Assembly: GCA_033721235.1 (NCBI GenBank)
Contig: JAWWAY010000008.1
Span: 88,888-152,887 of the forward strand
Direction: 5' to 3'
DNA: 64,000 nucleotides
Origin: UBA5078 sp033721235
GTDB taxonomy: Bacteria > Pseudomonadota > Gammaproteobacteria > Pseudomonadales > Pseudohongiellaceae
Shown here: positions 1 to 9,082 of the stretch, in pieces
Layout of the letters: each line of letters opens with the position of its first letter
Numbering within the stretch: the first letter of the stretch is position 1
Notes under the pieces: model-generated
Seen by the model: only the letters and a program-made list of their open reading frames with translations
Told to the model about the DNA's origin: nothing
The model's database searches: none
Program-made: the position numbers and the translations under genes

Positions 1-1059
1 GCTTTGGGGAACAATCTCTGCAAGCGGTGTGCCTCTGCCAATAACCCCGCCTTCAGTATGCACTTGCATGCCAGTGACCACGCCATCTACTGGTGCGCGC
101 ACAACGGTTCGCTCCAGAATATCCTGCAATACGTTGACGCGTTCTCGAGTATCAGCCAGTTTTGTTTGTGTATCACTTAAATGAGTAGCGACCTCACTTT
201 GAAACTCGTTGTTTAGTTGTAAAATTTCCAGGCGCGTTTCACCAATTTGCATCTCGGTGGAAGATATAGTGGAAACTAGCTCAGCCGCCTCGCCTTGGTG
301 TGCTGCCAAGCTGCGCTCTAATGTTCGAAGTCTGTTTTTGTCGGCGAACCCATCTTGTAATAGGTTTTCAACATCAGCCACTTCCTCAGCAAAAGAGGCG
401 GCAAGTGTCTCTTTTGTTGCCTTAAGTGATTTTAGCCCCTCTAGGCGAGAGCGAAGTTGCTCAATGCGTTGCTCCAGTACGGCCTTACGACCTTGCTGTG
501 TTGTTCTGCGAGCATTAAATATCTCTGTCTGAGCAAGCATTTCGGCTTTCGCGCTTTCTGAATTGGGATCGAGGCTGCTGGGAAAACTGATGCTCTCTTT
601 ATTATCGCGTTCAGCGATCAATCTTGCCTCTAAAGCCAGCAGCGCAACCATCTGGCCATTTGCCATTTCTAGTTGGCTTTCAGATTGCGTCCTGTCCAAC
701 TCCAGAATGGGGTCGCCCTCTTGCACTAAGTCGCCGTCTTGCACGTAGAGCTTCTCGACGATACCACCCTCAAGGTGTTGGATAACTTTCTTATATGATT
801 TAACGGTCACTGTGCCTGGGGCATGCGCGGCGCCTTCGATTGGGGCGAGTAGAGCCCAAGAGCCAAAACCACCAAAAACTACCAGCACTAGAATAAGCCC
901 GATACGCTTGATGGTAGCAAAAGACAGCTCCATGCTGGCGTAGTCTTGCTCGGGAGCAATGGGCTCTTCGTCGCTAACAGCCATTGTCTGCGCGCGGGCT
1001 TTCTCGCCACGGGCTGACTCGGCTGGCACTACAGCAAAATTCTCTTTTTCTTCACTCAC
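1..1059 (-). CDS. Type I secretion periplasmic adaptor (HlyD/PrtE family), partial
   Basis: This is the membrane fusion protein of a type I secretion system, linking the inner-membrane ABC exporter to a TolC-like outer-membrane channel. The reading frame is open from a GTG at 1059 to the window edge (353 codons, C-terminus missing). An in-frame stop lies two codons upstream of the GTG, so the start is well fixed. An acidic cytoplasmic N-terminus is followed by one membrane segment (about residues 45-65), a biotinyl-lipoyl-like stretch (GGIVEKLYVQDGD) and a long coiled-coil-prone region rich in Glu, Gln and Arg. The last visible residues (GTPLAEIVPQS) match the family's late beta-barrel. It lies 35 bases downstream of the ABC transporter gene on the same strand. 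The substrate is inferred to be the large protein encoded at 9083. Confidence 0.88.
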   Translation of the reverse strand, partial: MSEEKENFAVVPAESARGEKARAQTMAVSDEEPIAPEQDYASMELSFATIKRIGLILVLVVFGGFGSWALLAPIEGAAHAPGTVTVKSYKKVIQHLEGGIVEKLYVQDGDLVQEGDPILELDRTQSESQLEMANGQMVALLALEARLIAERDNKESISFPSSLDPNSESAKAEMLAQTEIFNARRTTQQGRKAVLEQRIEQLRSRLEGLKSLKATKETLAASFAEEVADVENLLQDGFADKNRLRTLERSLAAHQGEAAELVSTISSTEMQIGETRLEILQLNNEFQSEVATHLSDTQTKLADTRERVNVLQDILERTVVRAPVDGVVTGMQVHTEGGVIGRGTPLAEIVPQS

Positions 1060-1094
1060 AATTTATTCCAAATAAAATTCAGGTTTAGATCAAA

Positions 1095-2807
1095 CTAGCC
1101 TTGAGCCGATTTGCGCGCATCTTGTGGGGCAATTAGACCGGCTAGGATTTTGTCGCGAGGACCGAAATTGGCCATCTGCCCTTCTTTCATCACCAGTACT
1201 TTATCTACTGCCATAAGTAACATGGTGCGGTGAGTAATCACTACGACCGTGCAGCCGGTGGCTTTTATTCGAGCTAGAGCGGCTACTAATTCTTTTTCAC
1301 CTTGGTCATCGAGGTTTGAATTGGGTTCATCCAATACGATTAATTTAGGGTCGCCATATACCGCTCGGGCCAGACCGATTCTTTGCCGTTGGCCGCCAGA
1401 AAGAATGCCGCCATGACCGCCGATAATGGTGTCATAACCTTGGGGCAAACGTTGAACCAAATCATGAACGCCTGCAAGCTTTGCGGCGGCAACGATCTTC
1501 TCGGGATTCATTTCGCCAAAGCGGCAGATATTTTCTGAAATGCTGCCGTCGAATAGCTCAATATCTTGCGGAAGATAACCCACAAATGGGCCCAGTTTTA
1601 CTCTGTCCCATTGCGCGATATCCGAGCCGTCAAGCCTAACCTTGCCCCCCGCAGCTGGCCAAATGCCCAGTATTGATCGTGCGAGGCTGGATTTACCCGA
1701 AGCGCTTGGCCCAATAATACCGAGGGATTCGCCTGCTGCGAGAGCCAGCGTTACGCCACGTACGACAGGCGCTCTCGCGCCAGGGGGTACTACGGCTACC
1801 TGTTCCAAGCTCAGCTGACCTTGCGGGTCTGGCAGTTCCATTTTTTCGGCATCTTCTGGCGTGGAAGCTAGCAATTCTTTTAGTCTCGAGTACTGGCTTC
1901 GGGCCACGGAGAAGCCTTTCCAGTTACCTACCAATGTGTCGATGGGTGCCAGAGCTCGGCCCAATAGCAAGGAGCCACCAATCATCATGCCTGGTGATAT
2001 TTCTTGGTGGATGGCTAGGTAGGCACCAACACCGAGAGTAGAGGATTGCATAATAAGTCTTAAAGACTTGGACAGATTGCCTAATAGTCCGGCCGAGCGG
2101 CTGGCGTTGTTCTGCAAACCAAGAACTTTGTCGGAGCGCTGTTGCTGGCGCTGGCGTAGGCTATCGTTCATGCCCATGGCGGCGATCACTTCGGCGTTGC
2201 GGATGCTTCCACCTATCTGGCTCGTTACCCAATTAGCCTCGGCGTTGGCGTCTTGTAGTTTCTCGTTCGTTACTTTCTCGGTGACATAAGCCAAAGACAC
2301 CATCACCACACCGGCGATTATACCAATGACCCCGAACCAGGGGTGAAAGATGAACATGAATCCGACATAGATCGGGTACCAAGGGGCATCGAAGAAAGCG
2401 AATAGGCCGCTGCCAGTGAGGAATTGTCGCAGAGCACTCAAATCATTATTGGGCAAAGTGCCGGGAACGCCGCCAGTGAGCAAGGCTTGCTTGAACGTGG
2501 CATTGTATACGCGATCGCGAAACATGCGATCGAGACGGCCACTGGCATTGATCATGATCATCGAGCGAACCCACTCAAAGCCCCCCGAGGCCACTAGAAG
2601 GAAGATCATGATGATCGTTAACATGCCAAGAGTCGATAAGCTGCCGCTGGACACGACGCGATCATAGATCTGCATCATGTAGATAATAGGTACTAGCATC
2701 AGTAAGTTAACGGCGGCGCTAAAACATCCCACGTAAACTATGTGCTGCTTAAGTGCGGTAAGGGTCTCCTGAAGCGGAGTCTTTTTCGGCGGTGTATTTT
2801 GGCTCAT
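1095..2807 (-). CDS. Type I secretion ABC transporter, permease-ATPase (PrtD/AprD type)
   Basis: Inner-membrane exporter that couples ATP hydrolysis to one-step secretion of proteins with C-terminal signals. The 570-residue length is normal for the PrtD/AprD/RsaD branch, which lacks the N-terminal peptidase-like domain of HlyB. An ABC membrane domain fills residues ~20-310 with several hydrophobic spans. The nucleotide-binding domain follows, with Walker A (GPSASGKSS, near residue 366), signature (LSGGQRQR), Walker B (LIVLDEP) and an H-loop (ITHR). It sits between the Crp/Fnr gene (174 bases upstream) and the adaptor gene (35 bases downstream), all on the minus strand. No outer-membrane TolC partner is visible in the window. 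This family exports S-layer proteins, proteases and lipases; pairing with the 9083 protein is inference from proximity. Confidence 0.93.
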   Translation of the reverse strand: MSQNTPPKKTPLQETLTALKQHIVYVGCFSAAVNLLMLVPIIYMMQIYDRVVSSGSLSTLGMLTIIMIFLLVASGGFEWVRSMIMINASGRLDRMFRDRVYNATFKQALLTGGVPGTLPNNDLSALRQFLTGSGLFAFFDAPWYPIYVGFMFIFHPWFGVIGIIAGVVMVSLAYVTEKVTNEKLQDANAEANWVTSQIGGSIRNAEVIAAMGMNDSLRQRQQQRSDKVLGLQNNASRSAGLLGNLSKSLRLIMQSSTLGVGAYLAIHQEISPGMMIGGSLLLGRALAPIDTLVGNWKGFSVARSQYSRLKELLASTPEDAEKMELPDPQGQLSLEQVAVVPPGARAPVVRGVTLALAAGESLGIIGPSASGKSSLARSILGIWPAAGGKVRLDGSDIAQWDRVKLGPFVGYLPQDIELFDGSISENICRFGEMNPEKIVAAAKLAGVHDLVQRLPQGYDTIIGGHGGILSGGQRQRIGLARAVYGDPKLIVLDEPNSNLDDQGEKELVAALARIKATGCTVVVITHRTMLLMAVDKVLVMKEGQMANFGPRDKILAGLIAPQDARKSAQG

Positions 2808-2981
2808 TGAGGCTTCTTGTATTGGGCGAGATTGACTTTGAGGCTAAGCCTCTTGCGCGAGAGGAGTATAAGCCCACTAGAGTGCACTAACTGGGGCCGA
2901 AAACTAAAAATTCAAGCCCTAGCACAAACTTGCGCACGATTGTACACGCTTTAGGCTAATAATGTGAAAGCAAAAACCGCC

Positions 2982-3680
2982 TTAGAGTTCCTTGCTTCCT
3001 TCTGCATACTCTTTCAATGCTTGCACGTCGTTAATCAGCAGGCGGGAAGGGCCATCCCTTTTTACCACCTCTTTAGCCTGCAAGGTTTGAAATACTCTTG
3101 TCACGCTTTCTCGGCTTAGATTAAGCATGATTGCAATCTCCATATGCGTCGGAGGGTTTTTTATTTGGGAGCTTTTTTCCGCTTGTGCTTTGGGGCCGTC
3201 AACCAACATCCACAGCTGGCAGCAGACTCTTTGAGCAATATTGGGCAGGCCTAACAAGGAGCGTTGGCGAGTCATTTGTCTTAGCCTCGATGCTAATCGC
3301 ATACCCAGGAAGTTAACGACAGTGGGCTCGGTCAGCATGATCTCTCTTAAGCTTTCGAGGGGGATCATCACCACGACCGCGGAAGTAAGCGCGATGACAT
3401 AGTCCGGCTGAGGACCCTGGTCGAATAAAGCAAGCTCGCCACAGAAATCGCCCGGTTCTATGAAGTAAAGACCCACTTCGCGTCCATCTATAGTAAAATC
3501 GACACTTTGGAGCCGTCCTTCGAACAAGAAGCAGACATTCTCCTCTTGCTCGCCGGCGTTTAGAACGATGCCCCTGCGGGCATATTTACGGATGCTAGCG
3601 GCCTGTCCCAACTGGCTCAAAGTAGTTTGAGGTAGAGACTTTAGAATTGGAAAGGTGCTAAGTAGCTCTGGGGTTACCAC
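2982..3680 (-). CDS. Crp/Fnr-family transcriptional regulator
   Basis: A 232-residue regulator with an N-terminal cyclic-nucleotide-type beta-roll (residues ~10-120, with GDFCGELALF at 77-86) and a C-terminal winged helix. The recognition helix reads LSRESVTR (188-195). R190, E191 and R195 match the Arg-Glu-x3-Arg pattern that E. coli CRP uses to read TGTGA/TCACA. However, the Arg-Ser pair that binds the cAMP phosphate in CRP (after GEL) aligns with Pro-Asp here, so cAMP binding is doubtful. No Fnr-type N-terminal cysteine cluster is present. The start is a GTG at 3680 without a strong ribosome-binding site. The gene diverges from the FecR operon, and a CRP-type box lies between them. It precedes the secretion genes on the same strand. 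Confidence 0.9.
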   Translation of the reverse strand: MVTPELLSTFPILKSLPQTTLSQLGQAASIRKYARRGIVLNAGEQEENVCFLFEGRLQSVDFTIDGREVGLYFIEPGDFCGELALFDQGPQPDYVIALTSAVVVMIPLESLREIMLTEPTVVNFLGMRLASRLRQMTRQRSLLGLPNIAQRVCCQLWMLVDGPKAQAEKSSQIKNPPTHMEIAIMLNLSRESVTRVFQTLQAKEVVKRDGPSRLLINDVQALKEYAEGSKEL

Positions 3681-3781
3681 GATAGAGTTGAATCCCGGCT
3701 CTGCGCTAGTGGCTAAATTCGGCGTTGCTCGGCATTATAAGAGCTTAAGGGGTAATAGCAAACGCCGATAAATCGATGTCG

Positions 3782-3797
3782 TGTGACTGTAATCACC
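3782..3797. promoter_or_regulatory. CRP-type operator upstream of the FecR gene
   Basis: The sequence TGTGACTGTAATCACC fits the CRP consensus TGTGA-N6-TCACA with one mismatch at the last base. A -10-like TAATAT lies at 3820-3825, which would put the box near -42, the class II activator position. It lies in the divergent gap between the Crp/Fnr gene and the FecR gene and closely resembles the box at 8959. Binding and promoter use are inferred. Confidence 0.6.
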
Positions 3798-3894
3798 TCG
3801 ACTAAGAATACTGTTCGGTTAATATTGGTCCTGTTAGTTTGGGTCATTCCCTAAACACTCAAATTTGAGGCACTCCCAAAGTGGAGAGACGCAT

Positions 3895-5322
3895 ATGAAT
3901 CAACATCTCAGATCGACAAAGCTCCGCCAGCTTAGGGCCGCTATCGCGCTTGGCCTAGGTGTGGCTTGTGCGGCCATAGGCACAGCACAGGCAGACGGTG
4001 AATTAGAGCAAACCGCGAAAGTGGGAGAGGTAAGTCTGGTGCTGGGCAAGGCGTTTGTCGTAAGCGAGGGCGAGAAGCCCAAACGGCTTATGGCTGGCAT
4101 GCAAATAGGCGTTAACGATCACATTGTGACCGAATCAAACGGGCATGTGCATGTGCGCTTTGTAGATGACGCCTTGGTGAGCGTGCGCCCAGACTCTCGC
4201 TTAGAGATTCTGAACTACGAATACAACGCCGCAAACCCTCAGAATTCCAGCGTTAAGCTCAATCTACTGGAAGGCGTGACGCGCGCTATTTCCGGTGATG
4301 CAGCTAAGTCTGCTCGCGATCGCTTCAGAATGAATACTCCTATCGCTGCAATCGGTGTGCGTGGCACCGATTTTGTAGTGAGCGCTTCGGGTCAGTCTGT
4401 GAGGGCATTGGTTAATGAGGGAGCTATTGTGATGGCGCCCTATTCCACTGACTGCCTACAAGATGCTTTTGGGCCGTGTGCGGTAAATGGGGTTGAGCTA
4501 ACTCAAAGCACGATGCAAGCGGTTGAAGTGGCCGAGAACAGTGCTTCCCCTCGTGTCATCCAGATCCCTCGGGACGAAGAGTCGACCTCTGATAATCGCG
4601 TACAAGTGGCAGAAGTAGAGAATAGCGACGCGGACGCGGAGGAAGAAAGAGTCGAAGACGTGGAAGTTTATAGCGAAAACATCGCGTCCCAGCGCGTTGA
4701 TGAGTTGACATTAACGACTGCCGGCACTGACCCGGATGGGCCTGTTATTTTAGAGCCCGTTGATGTGACGCCTGCTGAGCCAGTACCGGTGGAAGAGCTA
4801 GACGCCCGTCAGCTGGTATGGGGTCGCTGGTCTGACACGTTGGGCTCTGCTGAGCGCATTACCGTGAGTTTGGCCGAAGATGCTGGGGATGTCAGCGAGG
4901 GGCGTGAGCGCTTTATCTCTGTTCTTAGTTCTGGTAGCTACTACAGCTTATACCGGCCGATAGAGGATACTGCGCGCCCTGATCGTGATTTGACAGTCGT
5001 TAGCTTTGGCTTAAGCAGCGCTCAGGCATTCTACCATTCGGCTAGTGGTGTGGCTGCCATGGAGGTCAATGATGGCTCTTTGGAGATTGATTTTGTTGGC
5101 CGTAGTTTTGCGACAGACCTTAGCTTGAATAGCGATGCGACGGGAGCCCTTGGCTTCTCGGCTACCGGTCGCTTGCAAGATGCCGGCAATTTCTATGACA
5201 TTACGGACTCTCAAGAAATTAGAGGCGCCACGTCCATTGATGGCTCCGAGGCAGGCTATTTTTTCCAGAAACAAGTTGATGATGGCACTGTTCAGGGTCT
5301 GACCCTTTGGGATGTTCAGTAA
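3895..5322 (+). CDS. FecR-domain periplasmic protein
   Basis: An exported protein of 475 residues. The ATG at 3895 is chosen because GGAGAG lies 7 bases before it (3883-3888); an in-frame TTG at 3865 has no such site. A signal peptide ends around ATAQA (residues ~15-34). A FecR domain occupies residues ~45-180, including an IAAIGVRGTDF stretch typical of the family. An acidic linker (residues ~215-300) and a C-terminal domain with no recognised homology follow. FecR domains often act as periplasmic sensors or scaffolds. The TAA abuts the ATG of the CHASE2 cyclase directly, so the two are surely co-transcribed and probably work together. No FecI-type sigma factor is nearby, so classical iron-citrate signalling is unlikely. 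Confidence 0.85.
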   Translation: MNQHLRSTKLRQLRAAIALGLGVACAAIGTAQADGELEQTAKVGEVSLVLGKAFVVSEGEKPKRLMAGMQIGVNDHIVTESNGHVHVRFVDDALVSVRPDSRLEILNYEYNAANPQNSSVKLNLLEGVTRAISGDAAKSARDRFRMNTPIAAIGVRGTDFVVSASGQSVRALVNEGAIVMAPYSTDCLQDAFGPCAVNGVELTQSTMQAVEVAENSASPRVIQIPRDEESTSDNRVQVAEVENSDADAEEERVEDVEVYSENIASQRVDELTLTTAGTDPDGPVILEPVDVTPAEPVPVEELDARQLVWGRWSDTLGSAERITVSLAEDAGDVSEGRERFISVLSSGSYYSLYRPIEDTARPDRDLTVVSFGLSSAQAFYHSASGVAAMEVNDGSLEIDFVGRSFATDLSLNSDATGALGFSATGRLQDAGNFYDITDSQEIRGATSIDGSEAGYFFQKQVDDGTVQGLTLWDVQ

Positions 5323-7314
5323 ATGTCCAATACTGTCCTTTCACTCTATAGCAAAGCGCAATCTGCGCTGTTGGCCTTAAAGCCAACGGTGTCGCGCGCT
5401 ATTGTTTTAGCGGTGGCGGCGGTAGTCACTGGTTTGCTCTTGCTGGTTTTCGGAGACGGTCTTCGTACATTAGAGGAGCGCCTAGGTGCTTTGGGTTGGA
5501 CTCTTAGTGCTGATGAAACGATTGAACAACGTATTACCGTCGTTGCGATTGACGAAAAAAGCTTGGAGTATGAGTCTTGGCCTTGGTCACGCGAGACAAT
5601 GGCTAGGCTGGTGACGGCAATAGATGCAGCTGGAGCACAGTTGCAGCTGCATGACATAGTTTACCCGCAAAGCCGTGAAGGCGATGACGCCTTGATCGCT
5701 TCCCTTCGTGCTGCCAATTCAGCCGTTTTGGCGCAAGTTCCAGTACTGGATACTCGACAGGGCGTGCGTACAGGTCAAATGAGTCATGCCTTATCGGGTC
5801 TAAGCTGTGCCAACGGCGTTCCGAATACCACTAGCTTTGTGGCGAACCATGCTGGCTTTAGTGGTATTGCAAAAGGCCATATTACTCCGATCGTATCCTC
5901 AGACGGTGCCGTGCGTGAAGTGCCAGCCCTTATCTGTGTTGATGGCGCGGCTTATCCTGCACTGGCTATCAGCGCCTTTCTGGAAGCTTCCGGCAGCGAG
6001 CAGTGGCGCGGGGAGTTGAGCGAAGGCCAGAGTATGTTTGCGGCAGAGCAAAACCTCAGCCTGGCATCTTATCCTGGCCTGCAAATTCCATTGACGGCAG
6101 AGGGAAATCTTAGAATCTCTTACCAAAAGTCGCCTGCCTCCTATCGTGCCGTGTCTGCTGTTGATGTCATTAACGGCAACTTCGATAAGAGCCTCATTGA
6201 AAATGGCTGGGTTTTAGTGGGTGCTACTGCCTTCGGTATTGGCGATATTGTACCGACTCCCTATAGCGGCATAACGCCTGGTGTGGAGTTGCAGGCTAGG
6301 TTATTAGGCAGCCTCTTGGATGCTCAAGTACCTTATACGCCAAAGGGTGCCAATCTATTCCTAATAGTTATCGCAGGGCTGTTTGCGCTGGCGCTTTTCT
6401 TTATCGCCTGTGTTCGCGACCGTTTTTCCAGTCTTAGTCTGCCGCTTGCTGGGCTGGCGCTGCCTGTTTTGGCTTTAGCGCTACACATTCAGTTTTTGTC
6501 GGCCTCTGAGGTTTGGCTAGGTTGGTTAATGCCAGCGATCTACAGTATTGTTGCCGCTAGCGCCTTAATCCTGCTTGAGCATATGCGGGTAAGAAGTGAG
6601 CGCAGTCGAGTGTTTGGTAATTTGCATAGCTATTTGCCAGGCGATGTAGCGAAAGAGATAGCTTTTAATCTTCCAAGTTCTAGCGTTAATGCCAAACGAT
6701 GCGAAGCCACTTTATTGAGCGCCGATTTGCGTAATTTCTCTGCCTTCGGTGAGGCACGTCCGCCGGAAGAGTCGGCTGCCCTACTGCACTACTTTTTCAC
6801 CAAGGCGACCGAGATAGTGGAGAGCAAAGGCGGTCGTATTCATGAGTTTAAAGGCGACGGCTTGCTGGCCGTATGGGATGGCCACGACTCTGTGGCTGCC
6901 GTGAAAGCACTCGCTGCAGCACAAAGTATGATCAAAGCCATAGGCGAGGACATACTGCCGCAAGATCCACCGGAGGGTTTAGAGCCTCTGGCCTTGGGGA
7001 TTGGTATTGAGCAAGGCCCCGTGCTTATCGGCTCCATCGGTCCGGCTCAGCGACGCACTCATACTTTACTTGGTGATACGGTGACTATTACGCTGCGCAT
7101 TCAAGAGATGACGGCGGAACTGGCTCAGCCAATTTTGCTGGGTGAATGTGTTGCCCGTCAGCTAAGCGATCAGAAGCTAGAGTCTCAAGGAAGTTATTTA
7201 TTAAGTGGACTAAGAATTCCGCATACGCTATTTTCTCCGGCGCTGTCACAAGCCTACCGCAGCGAGCGTAGTGATCAGCCCAATTTGACTGTTCTTAAGG
7301 GCGGTCTGAAATAA
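5323..7314 (+). CDS. CHASE2-domain class III adenylate/guanylate cyclase
   Basis: A 663-residue membrane sensor that would make cAMP or cGMP. It has an N-terminal membrane segment (~25-45), a periplasmic CHASE2 sensor domain (~65-330), three closely spaced membrane spans (~340-420) and a cytoplasmic class III cyclase domain (~455-640). The two metal-binding aspartates are present: D468 in LLSADLRNF and D512 in FKGDGLL. In the motif LGDTVTITLR (583-592) the transition-state Arg (R592) is kept, but the usual Asn of the GDTVN motif is Thr (T588), which may lower activity. The ATG follows the FecR stop codon with no gap. The CHASE2-FecR pairing recurs in proteobacteria. The product nucleotide cannot be fixed from sequence. 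Confidence 0.9.
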   Translation: MSNTVLSLYSKAQSALLALKPTVSRAIVLAVAAVVTGLLLLVFGDGLRTLEERLGALGWTLSADETIEQRITVVAIDEKSLEYESWPWSRETMARLVTAIDAAGAQLQLHDIVYPQSREGDDALIASLRAANSAVLAQVPVLDTRQGVRTGQMSHALSGLSCANGVPNTTSFVANHAGFSGIAKGHITPIVSSDGAVREVPALICVDGAAYPALAISAFLEASGSEQWRGELSEGQSMFAAEQNLSLASYPGLQIPLTAEGNLRISYQKSPASYRAVSAVDVINGNFDKSLIENGWVLVGATAFGIGDIVPTPYSGITPGVELQARLLGSLLDAQVPYTPKGANLFLIVIAGLFALALFFIACVRDRFSSLSLPLAGLALPVLALALHIQFLSASEVWLGWLMPAIYSIVAASALILLEHMRVRSERSRVFGNLHSYLPGDVAKEIAFNLPSSSVNAKRCEATLLSADLRNFSAFGEARPPEESAALLHYFFTKATEIVESKGGRIHEFKGDGLLAVWDGHDSVAAVKALAAAQSMIKAIGEDILPQDPPEGLEPLALGIGIEQGPVLIGSIGPAQRRTHTLLGDTVTITLRIQEMTAELAQPILLGECVARQLSDQKLESQGSYLLSGLRIPHTLFSPALSQAYRSERSDQPNLTVLKGGLK

Positions 7315-7359
7315 AACCTCCATGCCATCGCGTTTTCTCGCCATCGCTCACAAGGATTA

Positions 7360-8787
7360 GTGTTGCGCCCCGATACCTCATTCACGATAATTGCGCTCAT
7401 GTTCAGTTTTTGGCGCAAGCCCTGCGATAGTCAATTGACCAAGCGCTTATCCCTATTGAAGTCCGTCAAGACGCTAATCGTCGCTCTCGTGATGTGGGCG
7501 GGCAGTTCCCTTGCGATAGCCTGTCCTAGCTTGCAGTCGTACTATTTACAAGAGCAAAGCGCGGAACAAGATCCGCAATTAGCCCTGCAGCTGGAGGCGG
7601 AACTTGCCGCTATGATGTCCCAGTGTCTACGAAGTTCGGAGTATTTCGCGCTTTTTGGTGCAGTGCAGATGCGTATGGGCAAACTAGCAGAAGCCCTAGA
7701 GACTTTAGAGCGAGCCCTGCTTCTAGATCCAGATAATGGGGCGGCGCAAATCGATTACGCCCAGGCCCTTTATCAGCGTGGACAATTGTTCTCCGCATTG
7801 GACCTTAATGGTCAAATATTGGGTCGCAATGATGCGCCCGATAATTTGCGAATAGCCCTAGAGCAGCGGGATGAATTATGGCGCTCCCAAACAAGGCAAA
7901 TGGGATTTCAGGCCGACTTGCTGGCAGGTTACGATGACAACTTAAATGGCGCTCCTGACCCTAGCCAAATTACTCTCACCTTGTCTGGTGAGCCAGTACT
8001 TCTCCCGCTAAGTGAGGAATACCGGCCTCAGAGTGGTCCCTATCTTAATGGGCGCGTAGCAGGAAGATTCACCCAATTTGCACCAGGCCACCGGCACAAT
8101 GGAAGCGCGGAGCTTAGGGGACGCTTGAGTGAGGATTCTCAGTCCGATATTTTGCAATTCGACACCCGCTATGCTTTTGAATTACCGGCTAAAGATCATC
8201 AATGGCGATTCAATGCAGGGCTGGCCCATTTGGTCTTCGGCGGTACCTCCCTCTACAGCGCCAGCACAATCGGAGCTCATTATCAAAGTGCCAGTAGTGA
8301 AGTGTGTAGCAACGCCTACGGTCTAGAACTTCAGCATCAACTCTACCACCGGCAAGATCAATTGGATGCGGTCGAGACCCGCATCAGTGCCGGGCGCAAC
8401 TGTGTCGTCTCGCTTGCCTCTTGGCGTTCTCGCATAGGCTTGGAGTTGGCGTTAATCAATAATAACTCCCAGGGCGCGAGTAGACCCGGTGGGGACAGGC
8501 AGGCGTGGCAGGCTTCTATTGATTGGCAGTTTCCTCTCTATAGAGGCATCCTTAGCAGCCAAATTAATTACACGAATACTGAAGATGATAGGGGCTACAG
8601 CCCAGTGCTTCTCGATGATCTATCGAGGGAGGTACAGCGCTACTATGTACTGCTACAGTATCGCCAGCAAATTGGAGCTAAGTCTTCGTTTTTAATGAAC
8701 TTTTTCCATCAGCATCAAGACAGCAATATTCCCCTTTTCGACAGCCTGAATACCACTTTGGAGCTCGGTGTTAATTATCGTTTCTAA
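7360..8787 (+). CDS. TPR-containing outer-membrane beta-barrel protein
   Basis: Third gene of the FecR-cyclase operon, 45 bases after the cyclase. The GTG at 7360 is close to AAGGA (7352-7356); TTG 7363 or ATG 7399 are alternative starts. A signal peptide precedes CPSLQ. One or more tetratricopeptide repeats follow (residues ~75-150, e.g. LAEALETLERALLLDPDNGAAQ). From about residue 185 the protein is rich in alternating amphipathic strands and ends in Phe (LELGVNYRF), the usual end of an outer-membrane barrel. The layout resembles surface-lipoprotein-assembly-modifier and related TPR-barrel proteins, but the family assignment is uncertain. A role in displaying or anchoring a surface protein would suit the neighbours. 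Confidence 0.72.
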   Translation: MLRPDTSFTIIALMFSFWRKPCDSQLTKRLSLLKSVKTLIVALVMWAGSSLAIACPSLQSYYLQEQSAEQDPQLALQLEAELAAMMSQCLRSSEYFALFGAVQMRMGKLAEALETLERALLLDPDNGAAQIDYAQALYQRGQLFSALDLNGQILGRNDAPDNLRIALEQRDELWRSQTRQMGFQADLLAGYDDNLNGAPDPSQITLTLSGEPVLLPLSEEYRPQSGPYLNGRVAGRFTQFAPGHRHNGSAELRGRLSEDSQSDILQFDTRYAFELPAKDHQWRFNAGLAHLVFGGTSLYSASTIGAHYQSASSEVCSNAYGLELQHQLYHRQDQLDAVETRISAGRNCVVSLASWRSRIGLELALINNNSQGASRPGGDRQAWQASIDWQFPLYRGILSSQINYTNTEDDRGYSPVLLDDLSREVQRYYVLLQYRQQIGAKSSFLMNFFHQHQDSNIPLFDSLNTTLELGVNYRF

Positions 8788-8958
8788 ATAGAGTGATACT
8801 CTATTAAAAATAAACACTTACGAGCCACACTTAAAGCGGCAAACCTGTTGTATTTTTTTTCTAGCCTTAGTACTATCGCGTGGCATGTCCGCTTGTGGTC
8901 AGGAATTGCTATGCCCAAGTGGGGGTAAAACAAGGAATGTAAGTCAAATTTTCTTCCG
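8788..8958. other. Intergenic region upstream of the S-layer-like gene
   Basis: The gap between the barrel gene and the giant protein gene is 295 bases. Its first part (8788-8958) is AT-rich and shows no gene and no convincing terminator. The second part carries the CRP-type box described separately, a possible -10 (TATGCT at 8996-9001) and a clear ribosome-binding site just before 9083. Confidence 0.4.
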
Positions 8959-8974
8959 TGTGACTGTGGTCACA
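8959..8974. promoter_or_regulatory. CRP-type operator upstream of the S-layer-like gene
   Basis: The sequence TGTGACTGTGGTCACA is a full match to TGTGA-N6-TCACA and an almost perfect palindrome. An extended -10-like GCGTATGCT (hexamer at 8996-9001) would put the start of transcription near 9008 and the box centre at about -41.5, the class II CRP position. It differs from the box at 3782 mainly in the spacer and last base. Confidence 0.68.
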
Positions 8975-9082
8975 GGGGAGTAAACTTGACTTGCGTATGC
9001 TTGGCAAACCGAGTGGGGTCATCCGCTGCTACGGCATGTCACAATCGGATAAAACAATTTGGATCCAATTAAGGAGTAATAA

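Noticed and set aside
209..748. Two plus-strand open frames in the first 750 bases
   Set aside because: They lie opposite the type I secretion adaptor, whose minus-strand frame is continuous and has clear family motifs.
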